A DNA stretch of 64,000 nt from Pontibacterium sp049599735 (GTDB lineage: Bacteria > Pseudomonadota > Gammaproteobacteria > Pseudomonadales > Balneatricaceae), in the NCBI GenBank assembly GCA_049599735.1, contig JBMYOX010000008.1, forward strand, positions 1-64,000, written 5' to 3'. The notes beneath the pieces were generated by a model that saw only the letters and a program-made list of their open reading frames with translations, searched no databases and had not been told where the DNA came from. The position numbers and the translations under genes were made by a program. This document shows, one piece after another, positions 17,114-24,660 of the stretch (the first letter of the stretch is position 1; each line of letters opens with the position of its first letter).

Positions 17114-17950
17114 CTATTCCTTGTCTGTTTTGTTGGCCAGCTTTTTTGCTGCTGATTCGAGCTGTCTTATGTTCTTCTCTGGTGTAGGTAGGTTTTCTGG
17201 CATATCTCCCCCAAGCTCCTCAATGGTTTGGCGGACTTTCTGTCCTACCTTAAAATGCGTTTGGTTGGCTTGCTTTTTATCCTGGACGTTGTCGCGCTTT
17301 AGCTTCTCTTCCGCTTGGGTGGCTCGGAAGAGGTTTGCTGCAAGTTCAGTTGACCCCATGTGGTCGAGGATTTTTTGGCTCTTTTTCAGCCCCTTGCGAG
17401 CATGTATCGCTTTGGAGTCCAATCCGCCGTATAAGCCCTTGTAACCATGGTTCTGAAAAATGGCAAAATCTAGGCTGGATTCCACTCCAGCCTGCTGGGC
17501 GGCTTCCACCAGCTGCTTGTTGTGCTCTTTAAGCTCGTTGCGTAAAAACAGGCGCTTCTCATCTTCCCTAAGTTGTTTAAAGGCTTCGTCGTCAGCAAGC
17601 TCTTGACGGCGGGTTTGTACGGCAAAGTAGGTTTGCCCTGCGGCAATCACAGGCTTTGTTGGGTCACCGTTTTGCACCACAAGGTAGCAAGCGTAGCGAG
17701 ACAAATGGATGTCATCTAGTTCCCTCTGTGCCCCAGATCCGAGAGAGACCTTTTTGGTGGTTTCAACGAAATGGTCTGAAACCTCGTGGTTGCTGGCTTC
17801 GCAGGCTTGTATCGATTTTCTGACAACCTTAAGGAAGTTACGCCAATCTTTGTAATCCAGCAGCGGAGCTAGATCTCTAGCAGACCAGAACTCTTGTCCT
17901 TGCTCTGCGGTGTACTTCAGTCGTTCGAAAGAGTGATGTTGTTCGTTCAT
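17114..17950 (-). CDS. dinD: DNA damage-inducible protein D homologue
   Basis: A 278-aa protein closely matching DinD in length and motifs: FWSARDLAPLLDYKDWRNF near the N-terminus (Bro-N/KilA-like domain) and LSRYACYLVVQNGDPTKPVI in the middle, followed by a basic, helical C-terminus. In E. coli DinD is LexA-regulated and disassembles RecA filaments. Here it lies within the restriction operon, two bases after the short HsdS-like gene and with a strong AAGGAGGG ribosome site. A plausible role is limiting RecA-driven SOS or repair when the restriction enzyme cuts. I see no LexA box directly in front of it. Confidence 0.9.
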   Translation of the reverse strand: MNEQHHSFERLKYTAEQGQEFWSARDLAPLLDYKDWRNFLKVVRKSIQACEASNHEVSDHFVETTKKVSLGSGAQRELDDIHLSRYACYLVVQNGDPTKPVIAAGQTYFAVQTRRQELADDEAFKQLREDEKRLFLRNELKEHNKQLVEAAQQAGVESSLDFAIFQNHGYKGLYGGLDSKAIHARKGLKKSQKILDHMGSTELAANLFRATQAEEKLKRDNVQDKKQANQTHFKVGQKVRQTIEELGGDMPENLPTPEKNIRQLESAAKKLANKTDKE

Positions 17951-17952
17951 GG

Positions 17953-18543
17953 CTAATAACCCTCCTTGTTATCCAATAAGTCTTTAGCAATCGAGCTCTG
18001 CAGCCGCTCACCATTGCTTATCAGCTGTTCTGCTATTCGTTGTTCCTGTCGCACCGTACGAGCCAGGCCAATAATGGTTTGCTGCCTGGCGAGCGGTGGG
18101 GCGGCTATAGGCGCTTCTTCCGCGACGGCTCGGCGGATGCTCTTAGTTAACGTACCTTCGGCATTTTGCTCAAAGTAACGCTGACAGGGCTGTTGGTTTA
18201 GAAACCACACTAGATACTCTGGCAGCATGTTATCTAGCTTGCTCCGTACTACAAAAAAATGAGGTGCTGCGACTGCCTCCGTTCCGGCCTGCAGGAGCTG
18301 GTCAGTGACCAGCGCCGCATAGTTATGGCTGCCACGAGCGGCAACCAGTATGTCTCCAGGCTTCAGCCAGTCGGGCTCGCGCTTACCGGTCAGCTCGGTT
18401 TCCACACAAGCTGACCACTGTATCCCTTCACGCTGTGATACATCCTTCATCTGAACCGCGACCACACCAGAGCCCGCTGACTCGAGGATTTTTCCCCGAA
18501 ACGGATAGCCTGCGTTGATGGTTGCGATCTGTTTGAGCTTCAC
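17953..18543 (-). CDS. Half-size HsdS-like specificity protein
   Basis: A 196-aa protein with a single target-recognition domain: MKLKQIATINAGYPFRGKIL at the start, PGDILVAARGSHNYAAL in the middle and PIAAPPLARQQTIIGLA closing the domain, followed by one helix. A normal HsdS has two such units, and the full-length one is four genes on. The frame is intact from its GTG, with AGGAAA upstream, so it is not a fragment. It could dimerise as a half-S subunit to give HsdM a second, palindromic specificity, or act as a regulator. It is the first gene of the minus-strand operon, downstream of two palindromes. Confidence 0.8.
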   Translation of the reverse strand: MKLKQIATINAGYPFRGKILESAGSGVVAVQMKDVSQREGIQWSACVETELTGKREPDWLKPGDILVAARGSHNYAALVTDQLLQAGTEAVAAPHFFVVRSKLDNMLPEYLVWFLNQQPCQRYFEQNAEGTLTKSIRRAVAEEAPIAAPPLARQQTIIGLARTVRQEQRIAEQLISNGERLQSSIAKDLLDNKEGY

Positions 18544-18591
18544 GGTTTTTCCTATTCATCGTGAATGAAGCAGAAATAATCTGTTGAATAG

Positions 18592-18633
18592 GCTTGAAAG
18601 TCAAGCTAAGGTTGCATCATTGGCATTGATGCA
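18592..18633. promoter_or_regulatory. Two palindromes in the divergent promoter region
   Basis: GCTTGA-AAG-TCAAGC (18592-18606) and TGCATCA-N7-TGATGCA (18613-18633) are perfect inverted repeats in the 146-base gap between the minus-strand defence operon (start 18543) and the plus-strand gene at 18690. Position and symmetry fit operators controlling one or both units. The regulator is unknown. Confidence 0.55.
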
Positions 18634-18689
18634 TAAATTAATTATTAGTGTGTAAATTAAACGAAGCTGAAGTTAGAGGTATACAGCAT

Positions 18690-19952
18690 ATGATTTGTTA
18701 TCCAGCAGGTTTGACAGAAATAGAAATATTGGTAATCAATGACTACTGGCTACTGTCTGACGAATCATTCAGCGGATTTCTTTATACGTTGAAACAAATT
18801 GATAATTACTACAAAACTGAAAAAGTAAAACCAGTCAGTTCTTTGGCAAAAAAAACAAGCTTTTACTCGCCTCATTCCGCGTTTTTTTGCCAGGACTGCG
18901 ATAGCAAGCATCCTGCTATAAACCGACAAGACTATATAGCTCGTACTAAGGTTGAAGAGGCGATGGTGTGCTCTGAATGCGCTCAACTCAGGCGACAGCG
19001 CCGAATTAATAGTGCTCATGAGGTTTTGCGGAATTATAAATTTGAAAGATTCCCTTCAGCCCCTTATTTAAATAGCCTCACAATTGAAGAGTCACTGGCG
19101 TTACTATCAATATCATCAGAACAGGCTGAAAAAAACGGGTTTCTAGGTGAATCACTATCGGACGTTCCCATAACCGGCGTTAAGTCTATTGACTATAAAA
19201 TTTTACAATCATTAATTGATAAAAAGGCGCTAGTTTGCATAACGGAGGTGCCTCCAAATGTGCAGAACGCAAATGCTGCCCTTCGCGCTGGATTCAATCG
19301 CATCACGTATGATAACCGGTATCAGAAATCAGTTCGCTATCGCCACCCAGACGGCTTCTATCCCGGTATCTACCTGAACCCTCCTGATATAGAGGGATGC
19401 CTAGAAGCATCAGATATCAGTTCAATTATCAATCAAAAACTGCAGGCCTTACCGTTGTCAATTGATGATGCGGCAAAGATTCATCAAATCATAAAGGAGA
19501 TACAACTCGGAAAGCTTTATAAACTCGTAGTGGAGATTAGTAACGAGTATCGAATACCAGTTGATAACTCGAATGTGCTGAGGGCGCTTTTAAATCATTT
19601 AGCAGAGAGTTATCCTCCTCAAAATGTATTTTTTACTTTCAAAGTGAAGGCTAAAGACAGCATTATTCGTATGCACAAGGAGGCCGCCCCTGGGTATATT
19701 GCAAAGCACTACTTTGCAAAATCTGTAGGGAACTACATTCAATACATAGAGAGCAATGGGCTTGGGTTGAGTCGGGCTTGGGGTCTCCCGTCGAGTATCC
19801 AAACATCACCCTTCGAAGCTCTCTTTTCCCTGCTCTATCTCAGAGGACACTTCGACTGGAACAGGTTGTCAGCAAAAGAGGTGGTTGCACTCTGGCTAGA
19901 AAATGTTCCGTTGGACGAGGGAGTTCAGGAACTGCTTACTGAAGAGGAATAG
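18690..19952 (+). CDS. Unrecognised two-CxxC protein at island end
   Basis: About 420 aa from ATG 18690, which has TTAGAGG 10 bases upstream; a GTG at 18648 would add 14 residues. I do not recognise the family. Visible features are a pair of CxxC motifs about 30 residues apart (FFCQDCDSKH and MVCSECAQLRRQRR) that look like a zinc ribbon followed by a basic patch, and then two mostly helical halves. There is no signal peptide, membrane segment or nucleotide-binding motif. Base composition is more AT-rich than its neighbours. It is transcribed away from the defence operon and ends about 60 bases before the right terminal repeat. It may be a DNA-binding regulator, a mobility accessory or an uncharacterised defence protein. 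Confidence 0.6.
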   Translation: MICYPAGLTEIEILVINDYWLLSDESFSGFLYTLKQIDNYYKTEKVKPVSSLAKKTSFYSPHSAFFCQDCDSKHPAINRQDYIARTKVEEAMVCSECAQLRRQRRINSAHEVLRNYKFERFPSAPYLNSLTIEESLALLSISSEQAEKNGFLGESLSDVPITGVKSIDYKILQSLIDKKALVCITEVPPNVQNANAALRAGFNRITYDNRYQKSVRYRHPDGFYPGIYLNPPDIEGCLEASDISSIINQKLQALPLSIDDAAKIHQIIKEIQLGKLYKLVVEISNEYRIPVDNSNVLRALLNHLAESYPPQNVFFTFKVKAKDSIIRMHKEAAPGYIAKHYFAKSVGNYIQYIESNGLGLSRAWGLPSSIQTSPFEALFSLLYLRGHFDWNRLSAKEVVALWLENVPLDEGVQELLTEEE

Positions 19953-19969
19953 TATACTTAATTAGTAAT

Positions 19970-20020
19970 AATACTATTTTTTTTATTAATATAATCATAT
20001 TGCTATGTATAAATAGTATT
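19970..20020. repeat. AATACTATTT inverted pair near the right island end
   Basis: AATACTATTT at 19970-19979 is inverted exactly at 20011-20020 (AAATAGTATT). A further copy of nine of these bases is at 2751-2759 inside the left end. The same word at both ends suggests accessory (arm-type) binding sites for the recombinases or an excision factor. Confidence 0.55.
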
Positions 20021-20038
20021 TTAATAGGGGTTTCTTAA
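20011..20038 (-). repeat. Right terminal inverted repeat of island
   Basis: Read inwards on the minus strand: TTAAGAAACCCCTATTAAAA then TACTATTT, matching the left end with small gaps. The last host greB codon (GAG) ends at 20043; four bases lie between it and the repeat. Confidence 0.72.
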
Positions 20039-20042
20039 ACAA

Positions 20043-20210
20043 CTCTGCGTTCTCTGAGCGATCGCCCTGGGCGGCGGCTTCGGAGACAGATTGGGTGATT
20101 TCCGGGCGTTTAACTTTCCACAAATATTTCAGTTCGTCGTTCAGGCGTTTATAACCTTCGGCGGTGATATATTTTGATTGTTTTGGTTGAGGTGGTCGCC
20201 AGCGTCCCAT
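20043..20210 (-). pseudogene. greB: greB, 5' part (codons 1-56), disrupted by island
   Basis: The start and N-terminal hairpin helix of host GreB (YITAEGYKRLNDELKYLWK, then QGDRSENAE) are intact with a normal ATG and an AAGGAT site. The frame then runs into island DNA, adding 15 foreign residues (LFKKPLLKYYLYIAI) before a stop at 19995-19997. The product would be a 71-aa peptide with one helix of the coiled coil and the catalytic loop but no RNA-polymerase-binding C-terminal domain. The promoter should still be active, since nothing upstream is disturbed. The remaining codons are at 2380-2730. Confidence 0.93.
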
Positions 20211-20333
20211 AGTTATCCTTAAAAGCAGCCTGAGTCTGAAAATAAAGTATGATAGTGATAAAGAATTTTAGCCTGTTGCCGACTCTAATGGGACAATCGT
20301 TTTATTCTCAGACCTTAAACTAGTAAGTGACTG

Positions 20334-20762
20334 ATGCAAACAGAGAAAATACAAAACCGTATTGAAACTTACACCTCAAACCTGACCCAGGCGGTGCAGG
20401 GGGGCAGTGGTGCGCAGTTTTCAATGTTGCTAAGTATGATCTCGACGAATCAGGATCTGTTTGCGTTTAATGCAGACGCTCAGGGCGGTAACGGTTTTGA
20501 ATTGCCAGAGGCCGCATTACGTTATCCCGGCCCCAATGAATTTTATAATGGTGAGATGGTTGAACGCCTGAATATATCGGTTAACCAGCATTTGCGGGGT
20601 GAGTTTGCGTATATCAACAGCTATGTGGAGACTGGCGCGCGAACACCGGTTAATGCACGCCGGGCAAATGATGCCTTTGAGAAAGTGGCTTTGCTGACCG
20701 CAGGCAATTCGATGCTCGGTGAAATTGAAGCTTCACGGAATCAGATTCGTCATACGGTCTGA
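20334..20762 (+). CDS. Conserved-looking hypothetical protein, 142 aa
   Basis: A soluble 142-aa protein, divergent from the greB 5' part with a 123-base gap. It begins METEK-like (MQTEKIQNRIETYTSNLTQ) and is rich in Asn, Gln and Ala, with no signal, membrane segment or known motif. It ends with a helix (FEKVALLTAGNSMLGEIEAS). Codon use looks like the neighbouring chromosomal genes and the length is sensible, so it is probably real. I do not recognise its family and can suggest no function. Confidence 0.65.
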   Translation: MQTEKIQNRIETYTSNLTQAVQGGSGAQFSMLLSMISTNQDLFAFNADAQGGNGFELPEAALRYPGPNEFYNGEMVERLNISVNQHLRGEFAYINSYVETGARTPVNARRANDAFEKVALLTAGNSMLGEIEASRNQIRHTV

Positions 20763-20799
20763 CCTACCAGGCATGAGTTACAGCTAATCCTTTCCTGGC

Positions 20800-21186
20800 T
20801 CAATGGGTTTGCCAAAGTATGGTTTCCTGCTGGCCTTTTTCTACTTTCCACCACTCATCGGGTTCATCACCATCACTCCAGCCACTGGCAATACAGCGGG
20901 CCTGTGTTTCCATGTCTTTTGCAGCAGCAATAGCGCAGTCTAAGTCGATGGCCCAGGGCGTTTGATCTGATTTAAACCAGATGCTGGTCCAGGCTTTCCC
21001 CACCACTTTTTCATGCACCATTACGGGGATTTTCACACCGTTAAGCATGGCGCTGTATTCGTGAATGGTACCCTGGGACAGCGCTGTTTCCAGTGACTCA
21101 AAACACTGGTTCAACCAGGTTTCGATATCTGTCAAAGAGCGGTTTTTAATATAGATTTCAATATCAGGATGGCGTTGTTCAGACAT
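20800..21186 (-). CDS. Hypothetical protein, 128 aa
   Basis: A soluble acidic protein (MSEQRHPDIEIYIKNRSLTD). ATG 21186 is preferred to the GTG at 21201, which would overlap the preceding gene. It is Trp-rich (AWTSIW, TPWAID, DEWWKVEKG) and has no recognised domain. It is the last gene of a minus-strand group dapE-rlmA-(91 aa)-this gene, and is probably co-transcribed with them. Function unknown. Confidence 0.65.
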   Translation of the reverse strand: MSEQRHPDIEIYIKNRSLTDIETWLNQCFESLETALSQGTIHEYSAMLNGVKIPVMVHEKVVGKAWTSIWFKSDQTPWAIDLDCAIAAAKDMETQARCIASGWSDGDEPDEWWKVEKGQQETILWQTH

Positions 21187-21190
21187 GGTT

Positions 21191-21466
21191 TTAATCGTCA
21201 CTTAAAAATCGGAAAAGGCGCAGGATGCTAAGGCAAATATAGCCAAAAGCGGCAAGTATAATACCTATGCCAACGATAATCAGGCCAATCAGGGCCAGGG
21301 CTTCCTGCAAAAGAGAGCTGCCTAACAGGTACTCGGAAACGGCAATTAGTAACAGGCCGACAAAAAAGGTACAGAAACCTGTGAGTAATATAATTAAGTT
21401 TTGCCGGTGGTTGTCGGCCCGGCGAATCAGCCAGCGCTTCAGCCGCGTGCGCTTATGGGTCATCAT
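21191..21466 (-). CDS. Small inner-membrane protein, two helices
   Basis: A 91-aa protein with a very basic N-terminus (THKRTRLKRWLIRR) and two membrane helices (LIILLTGFCTFFVGLLLIAV and LIGLIIVGIGIILAAFGYIC). It lies four bases after rlmA and touches the next gene, so it belongs to the dapE-rlmA transcription unit. No family recognised. The positive-inside rule puts the N-terminus in the cytoplasm. Confidence 0.7.
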   Translation of the reverse strand: MMTHKRTRLKRWLIRRADNHRQNLIILLTGFCTFFVGLLLIAVSEYLLGSSLLQEALALIGLIIVGIGIILAAFGYICLSILRLFRFLSDD

Positions 21467-21470
21467 TGGC

Positions 21471-22304
21471 TCATAGGCGACGAAACAATCCCAGCTTCAC
21501 ATCCAGCGTCAGTGGAAGGCTTTCCAGATTACTGAAACGCTCTCGTGCTGCCTGGGACATTCGCTGGCTATGGGGTGTCATGCCCAGCAGTGTCTGGATA
21601 GCCGCGTTATCGGTGAGTGTGAAGGGATAGCTAACAGGCTCTATATGCTCAGGTGTAAACAGATTTTTTAACTGATCAACCGGATCATAATGAGAAGGGC
21701 GGATCTCATCATAGATGCGCTCACGCATTTCTATCAGGTGTTGGTCACCTGTCCAGGCTAATAATAAAAAGCCGTCTTTTTTGAGTACCTTGCTAAAGGC
21801 TTCAGGCATCAGGCGGCTGAACATGACCACCAACCCGTCCAGGCTATGTTCCGGCACCGGCATATTGGCACCGGATGCCACCAGCCAGTTAATGCTTTTG
21901 CTGCGTGAGCAGGCCGCTTTAACCGCATGTTTGGAAATATCCAGGCCAATCAGCTCCGCCTGAATGTTCGCTTGTTGCAGGGCATTTTCCATTGCGGCGG
22001 TGTAAAAACCTTCACCGCAGCCCATATCCAGTAGTTTTGCCGACTGAAAATCAGTCAGCGTCCTGAGCAGTAGCTGGTTCACGGCGTCTGAGAGGCCATT
22101 ATAGTGCCCCTGATTCAGAAAGGCCCTGCGTGCCTGCACCATGGCGCTGTTATCACCAGGGTCTTTAGAACGTTTCTGGTGAGCGAGCAGCAGGTTCCAG
22201 TAGCCCTGTCGGGCGCGGTCAAAGGGGTGGCCGTTGTCACAGCGCAGGCTGTTATCCTGCAATGTGAGTGGGCGCTGGCAGACCGGGCAGCTTAATAAAC
22301 TCAT
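21471..22304 (-). CDS. rlmA: 23S rRNA (guanine-N1)-methyltransferase
   Basis: A 277-aa SAM-dependent enzyme that methylates G745 of 23S rRNA (RlmA/RrmA). The N-terminal zinc finger CPVCQRPL...CDNGHPFDRARQGYWNLL is diagnostic. The SAM site is LLDMGCGEGFYTAAM (about residue 90), and the ADP-rich loop KRSKDPGDN before it is also typical. It overlaps the dapE stop by four bases (ATGA), indicating coupled translation. Confidence 0.93.
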   Translation of the reverse strand: MSLLSCPVCQRPLTLQDNSLRCDNGHPFDRARQGYWNLLLAHQKRSKDPGDNSAMVQARRAFLNQGHYNGLSDAVNQLLLRTLTDFQSAKLLDMGCGEGFYTAAMENALQQANIQAELIGLDISKHAVKAACSRSKSINWLVASGANMPVPEHSLDGLVVMFSRLMPEAFSKVLKKDGFLLLAWTGDQHLIEMRERIYDEIRPSHYDPVDQLKNLFTPEHIEPVSYPFTLTDNAAIQTLLGMTPHSQRMSQAARERFSNLESLPLTLDVKLGLFRRL

Positions 22305-23440
22305 TGGCTTAACAGGCGAGCCAGAATGTTTTCATAGAGATCTGACAGGGTATCCAGATCTTTAATGCTCACCCGTTCATCAATCTGATGAATAGTGGCA
22401 TTTATAGGCCCCAGCTCAACAACCTGAGCGCCGGTTGGTGCAATAAACCGCCCGTCTGAGGTGCCGCCTGAGGTGGATAGCTCGGTATCCAATCCGGTGA
22501 TTGCTTTGATAGCGGCCTGACTGGCTTCAACCAAATCGCCTGCTGCGGTGATAAAAGGATGGCCGGATAATACCCAGTCTATATCCCAGTCCAGGTTATG
22601 TTTGTTCAGAATATCCCGCACCCGATTTTTAAGTTCATCGGCGGTAACTTCGGTTGAGAAGCGGAAATTAAAAGCGATATCCACATGGCCGGGTACAACG
22701 TTAGTGGCACCGGTGCCTGAATGGATATTGGAGATCTGAAAGCTGGTGGGCGGGAAAAAATCGTTGCCTTCATCCCATACGGTTGTGGATAACTCAGCGA
22801 TTGCAGGCGCAGCCAGATGAATCGGGTTACGTACCAGATGCGGATAAGCCACATGGCCTTGTTTACCTTGCACGGATAAAGAACCGGAAATAGAACCCCG
22901 GCGACCATTTTTGATAACGTCCCCGACGTGTTTGGTACTGGAGGGTTCGCCTACGATACACCAGGTGATTTTTTCACCCCGTGCTTCCAGATGCTCAATT
23001 ACCCGCATCGTACCGTTGATAAACGGGCCTTCTTCGTCCGAGGTAATCAGCAGTGCAATGGAGCCTGCATGATCCGGGTGGTGATCAATAAAACGTTCCA
23101 GTGCCGTAACAAAAGCCGCCAGGCTGCCTTTCATATCCGCCGCACCACGTCCGTGAAGGAAGCCATCATTAATGGTGGCGTCGAACGGGGGGTAGGTCCA
23201 GTTTTCTTCCGGGCCTGTGGGTACAACATCGGTATGACCGGCAAAGCAGAAAACCGGGCCTTCAGTGCCACGGCGTGCCCAGAAGTTGCTCACATCTTCG
23301 AACTGTAAGCGCTCGATTTTGAAACCGAGCTTTTCAAGGCGTTCGATCATCAGCTCCTGACAACCTGCATCTTCCGGGGTAACAGATGCACGGGAAATCA
23401 GATCCTGAGCAAGTTCGATAGTCGGGGAAAGGTGCGCCAT
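22301..23440 (-). CDS. dapE: Succinyl-diaminopimelate desuccinylase
   Basis: A 379-aa di-zinc hydrolase that removes succinate to give LL-diaminopimelate for lysine and peptidoglycan. Metal ligands are visible in FAGHTDVVPTG, GRGAADMKGS, TSDEEGPFINGT and the late HQIDERV. ATG 23440 is chosen because CAGGAG precedes it and the protein then starts MAHLSPTIELAQDL as in the family; a further in-frame start upstream would add nine unconserved residues. It heads the unit dapE-rlmA-two small genes, separated from dapD by two hairpins. Confidence 0.96.
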   Translation of the reverse strand: MAHLSPTIELAQDLISRASVTPEDAGCQELMIERLEKLGFKIERLQFEDVSNFWARRGTEGPVFCFAGHTDVVPTGPEENWTYPPFDATINDGFLHGRGAADMKGSLAAFVTALERFIDHHPDHAGSIALLITSDEEGPFINGTMRVIEHLEARGEKITWCIVGEPSSTKHVGDVIKNGRRGSISGSLSVQGKQGHVAYPHLVRNPIHLAAPAIAELSTTVWDEGNDFFPPTSFQISNIHSGTGATNVVPGHVDIAFNFRFSTEVTADELKNRVRDILNKHNLDWDIDWVLSGHPFITAAGDLVEASQAAIKAITGLDTELSTSGGTSDGRFIAPTGAQVVELGPINATIHQIDERVSIKDLDTLSDLYENILARLLSQ

Positions 23441-23494
23441 GGATAGAAACTCCTGAGGTGTCAGCACAAACTGACGATAAAAGGGCTGAAGAAA

Positions 23495-23559
23495 AAGAGG
23501 CCGGACACTGAGAGTGTCCGGTTATAGTAACCACGCCTGTTATTTAAACGGGCGTGGTT
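23495..23559 (-). terminator. Tandem hairpins between dapD and dapE
   Basis: On the minus strand, downstream of dapD: AACCACGCC pairs with GGCGTGGTT (23529-23559), then CCGGACACT-CTC-AGTGTCCGG (23501-23521), followed by CCTCTTTTTC. The second stem with its T run is a credible rho-independent terminator separating dapD from dapE. Confidence 0.7.
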
Positions 23560-23580
23560 GCTGATGCACTTCAGGTGGCA

Positions 23581-24612
23581 TCAGTTGTGCTTATGCAGCT
23601 CTTCGTTCAGTTCGATTGCAGACTTATTCGTCTTCACTTCGATACGACCGTTCTGGGAGTTACGACGGAATAGCAGATCAGGTTTGCCTGCCAGTTCACC
23701 CGCTTTGACCACGCTCACTTCGTTGTTCTGATCGTCCAGAACTGTAACTTTGGAACCGCCGGTAACGTATAGACCCGCTTCCAGTGTGCAGCGATCGCCC
23801 AGTGGCAGACCCAGGCCTGCATTAGCACCCAGCAGGCAGTTTTCACCCACAGAGATCACCACATTGTTACCGCCGGACAGTGTACCCATCGTGGATGCAC
23901 CACCGCCGATATCGGAACCGTTACCAACCACAACCCCGGCAGAGATACGGCCTTCAACCATACTCACACCCATAGTACCGGCGTTGAAGTTGATGAAACC
24001 TTCATGCATTACGGTGGTGCCTTCACCGACGTGTGCGCCCAGGCGGATACGGGAAGCATCACCGACACGGATACCTTCAGGCACAACGTAGTTGGTCATT
24101 TGTGGGAATTTATCCACGGAGGAAACATGCAGAATACGGCCCTGTGCACGTGCTGCCAGCTGACGTTTAGGCAGATCATCCATAGAGATCGCGCCTTCGC
24201 TGGTCCAGGCAACGTTTGGCAGCAGGCCAAACATACCAGTCAGATCCTGGCCGTGTGGTTGAACCAGACGGTGGGACAGCAGAGCCAGCTTCAGGTAAAC
24301 CTCAGCGGTAGTGGAAGGCGCTGCATCTGTTTCCAGAATCGTTACAACCAGTGGCTGTGAAGTGCCCTTAAGTACTTCAGTAATTTCTGCCTGATCTTCT
24401 GCACCAACGGAGAGAAACGCCGCTTCCAGTGCGTTCAGCTGAGACTCTTTAACAGCAATAGACTGGTTGCCACCGGTGTAACCCAGGGTTTCTGAAACTG
24501 CGGCAACCATCGCCGGGTCTGCGTTAAGCACCGGGGCGTTAAAATAGACTTCCAGCCATTCACCGGTAGATGATTGAGTACCAACACCCAGTCCGAATGC
24601 AAAGTTTGACAT
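23581..24612 (-). CDS. dapD: Tetrahydrodipicolinate N-succinyltransferase
   Basis: A 343-aa protein of the longer proteobacterial DapD form. It adds succinyl from succinyl-CoA to tetrahydrodipicolinate in lysine/DAP synthesis. The C-terminal half is a left-handed beta-helix of hexapeptide repeats (RIRLGAHVGEGTTVMHEG, VVGNGSDIGGGASTMG, ENCLLGANAGLGLPLGD). ATG 24612 is chosen for the TGGAG upstream and the family-type start MSNFAFGLG. It follows the YffB gene with a 48-base gap. Confidence 0.96.
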   Translation of the reverse strand: MSNFAFGLGVGTQSSTGEWLEVYFNAPVLNADPAMVAAVSETLGYTGGNQSIAVKESQLNALEAAFLSVGAEDQAEITEVLKGTSQPLVVTILETDAAPSTTAEVYLKLALLSHRLVQPHGQDLTGMFGLLPNVAWTSEGAISMDDLPKRQLAARAQGRILHVSSVDKFPQMTNYVVPEGIRVGDASRIRLGAHVGEGTTVMHEGFINFNAGTMGVSMVEGRISAGVVVGNGSDIGGGASTMGTLSGGNNVVISVGENCLLGANAGLGLPLGDRCTLEAGLYVTGGSKVTVLDDQNNEVSVVKAGELAGKPDLLFRRNSQNGRIEVKTNKSAIELNEELHKHN

Positions 24613-24660
24613 TGTGATCTCCAAAACCTGTAATTTTTAAAATATAAACGGGCGGGTGTG

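Larger units (their letters stand above)
2731..20042. mobile_element. Gamma-Mobile-Trio-type genomic island inserted in greB
   Basis: About 17.3 kb interrupting host greB within the codons for its acidic catalytic loop. The left end encodes a recombinase operon (gmtY, gmtZ, gmtX) plus a complete replacement greB. The middle is a minus-strand type I restriction-modification, CBASS and DinD cluster. The right end has an unrecognised plus-strand gene. Imperfect terminal inverted repeats are at 2731-2760 and 20011-20038. Boundaries are good to a few bases: the left edge abuts codon 57 directly, while four bases (20039-20042) separate codon 56 from the right repeat and could be a coupling sequence. 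No tRNA is involved. The trio identification rests on remembered family features. Confidence 0.88.

Noticed and set aside
2731..20042. Island integrated at a tRNA or tmRNA gene
   Set aside because: No tRNA-like sequence at either end; both junctions are inside greB.
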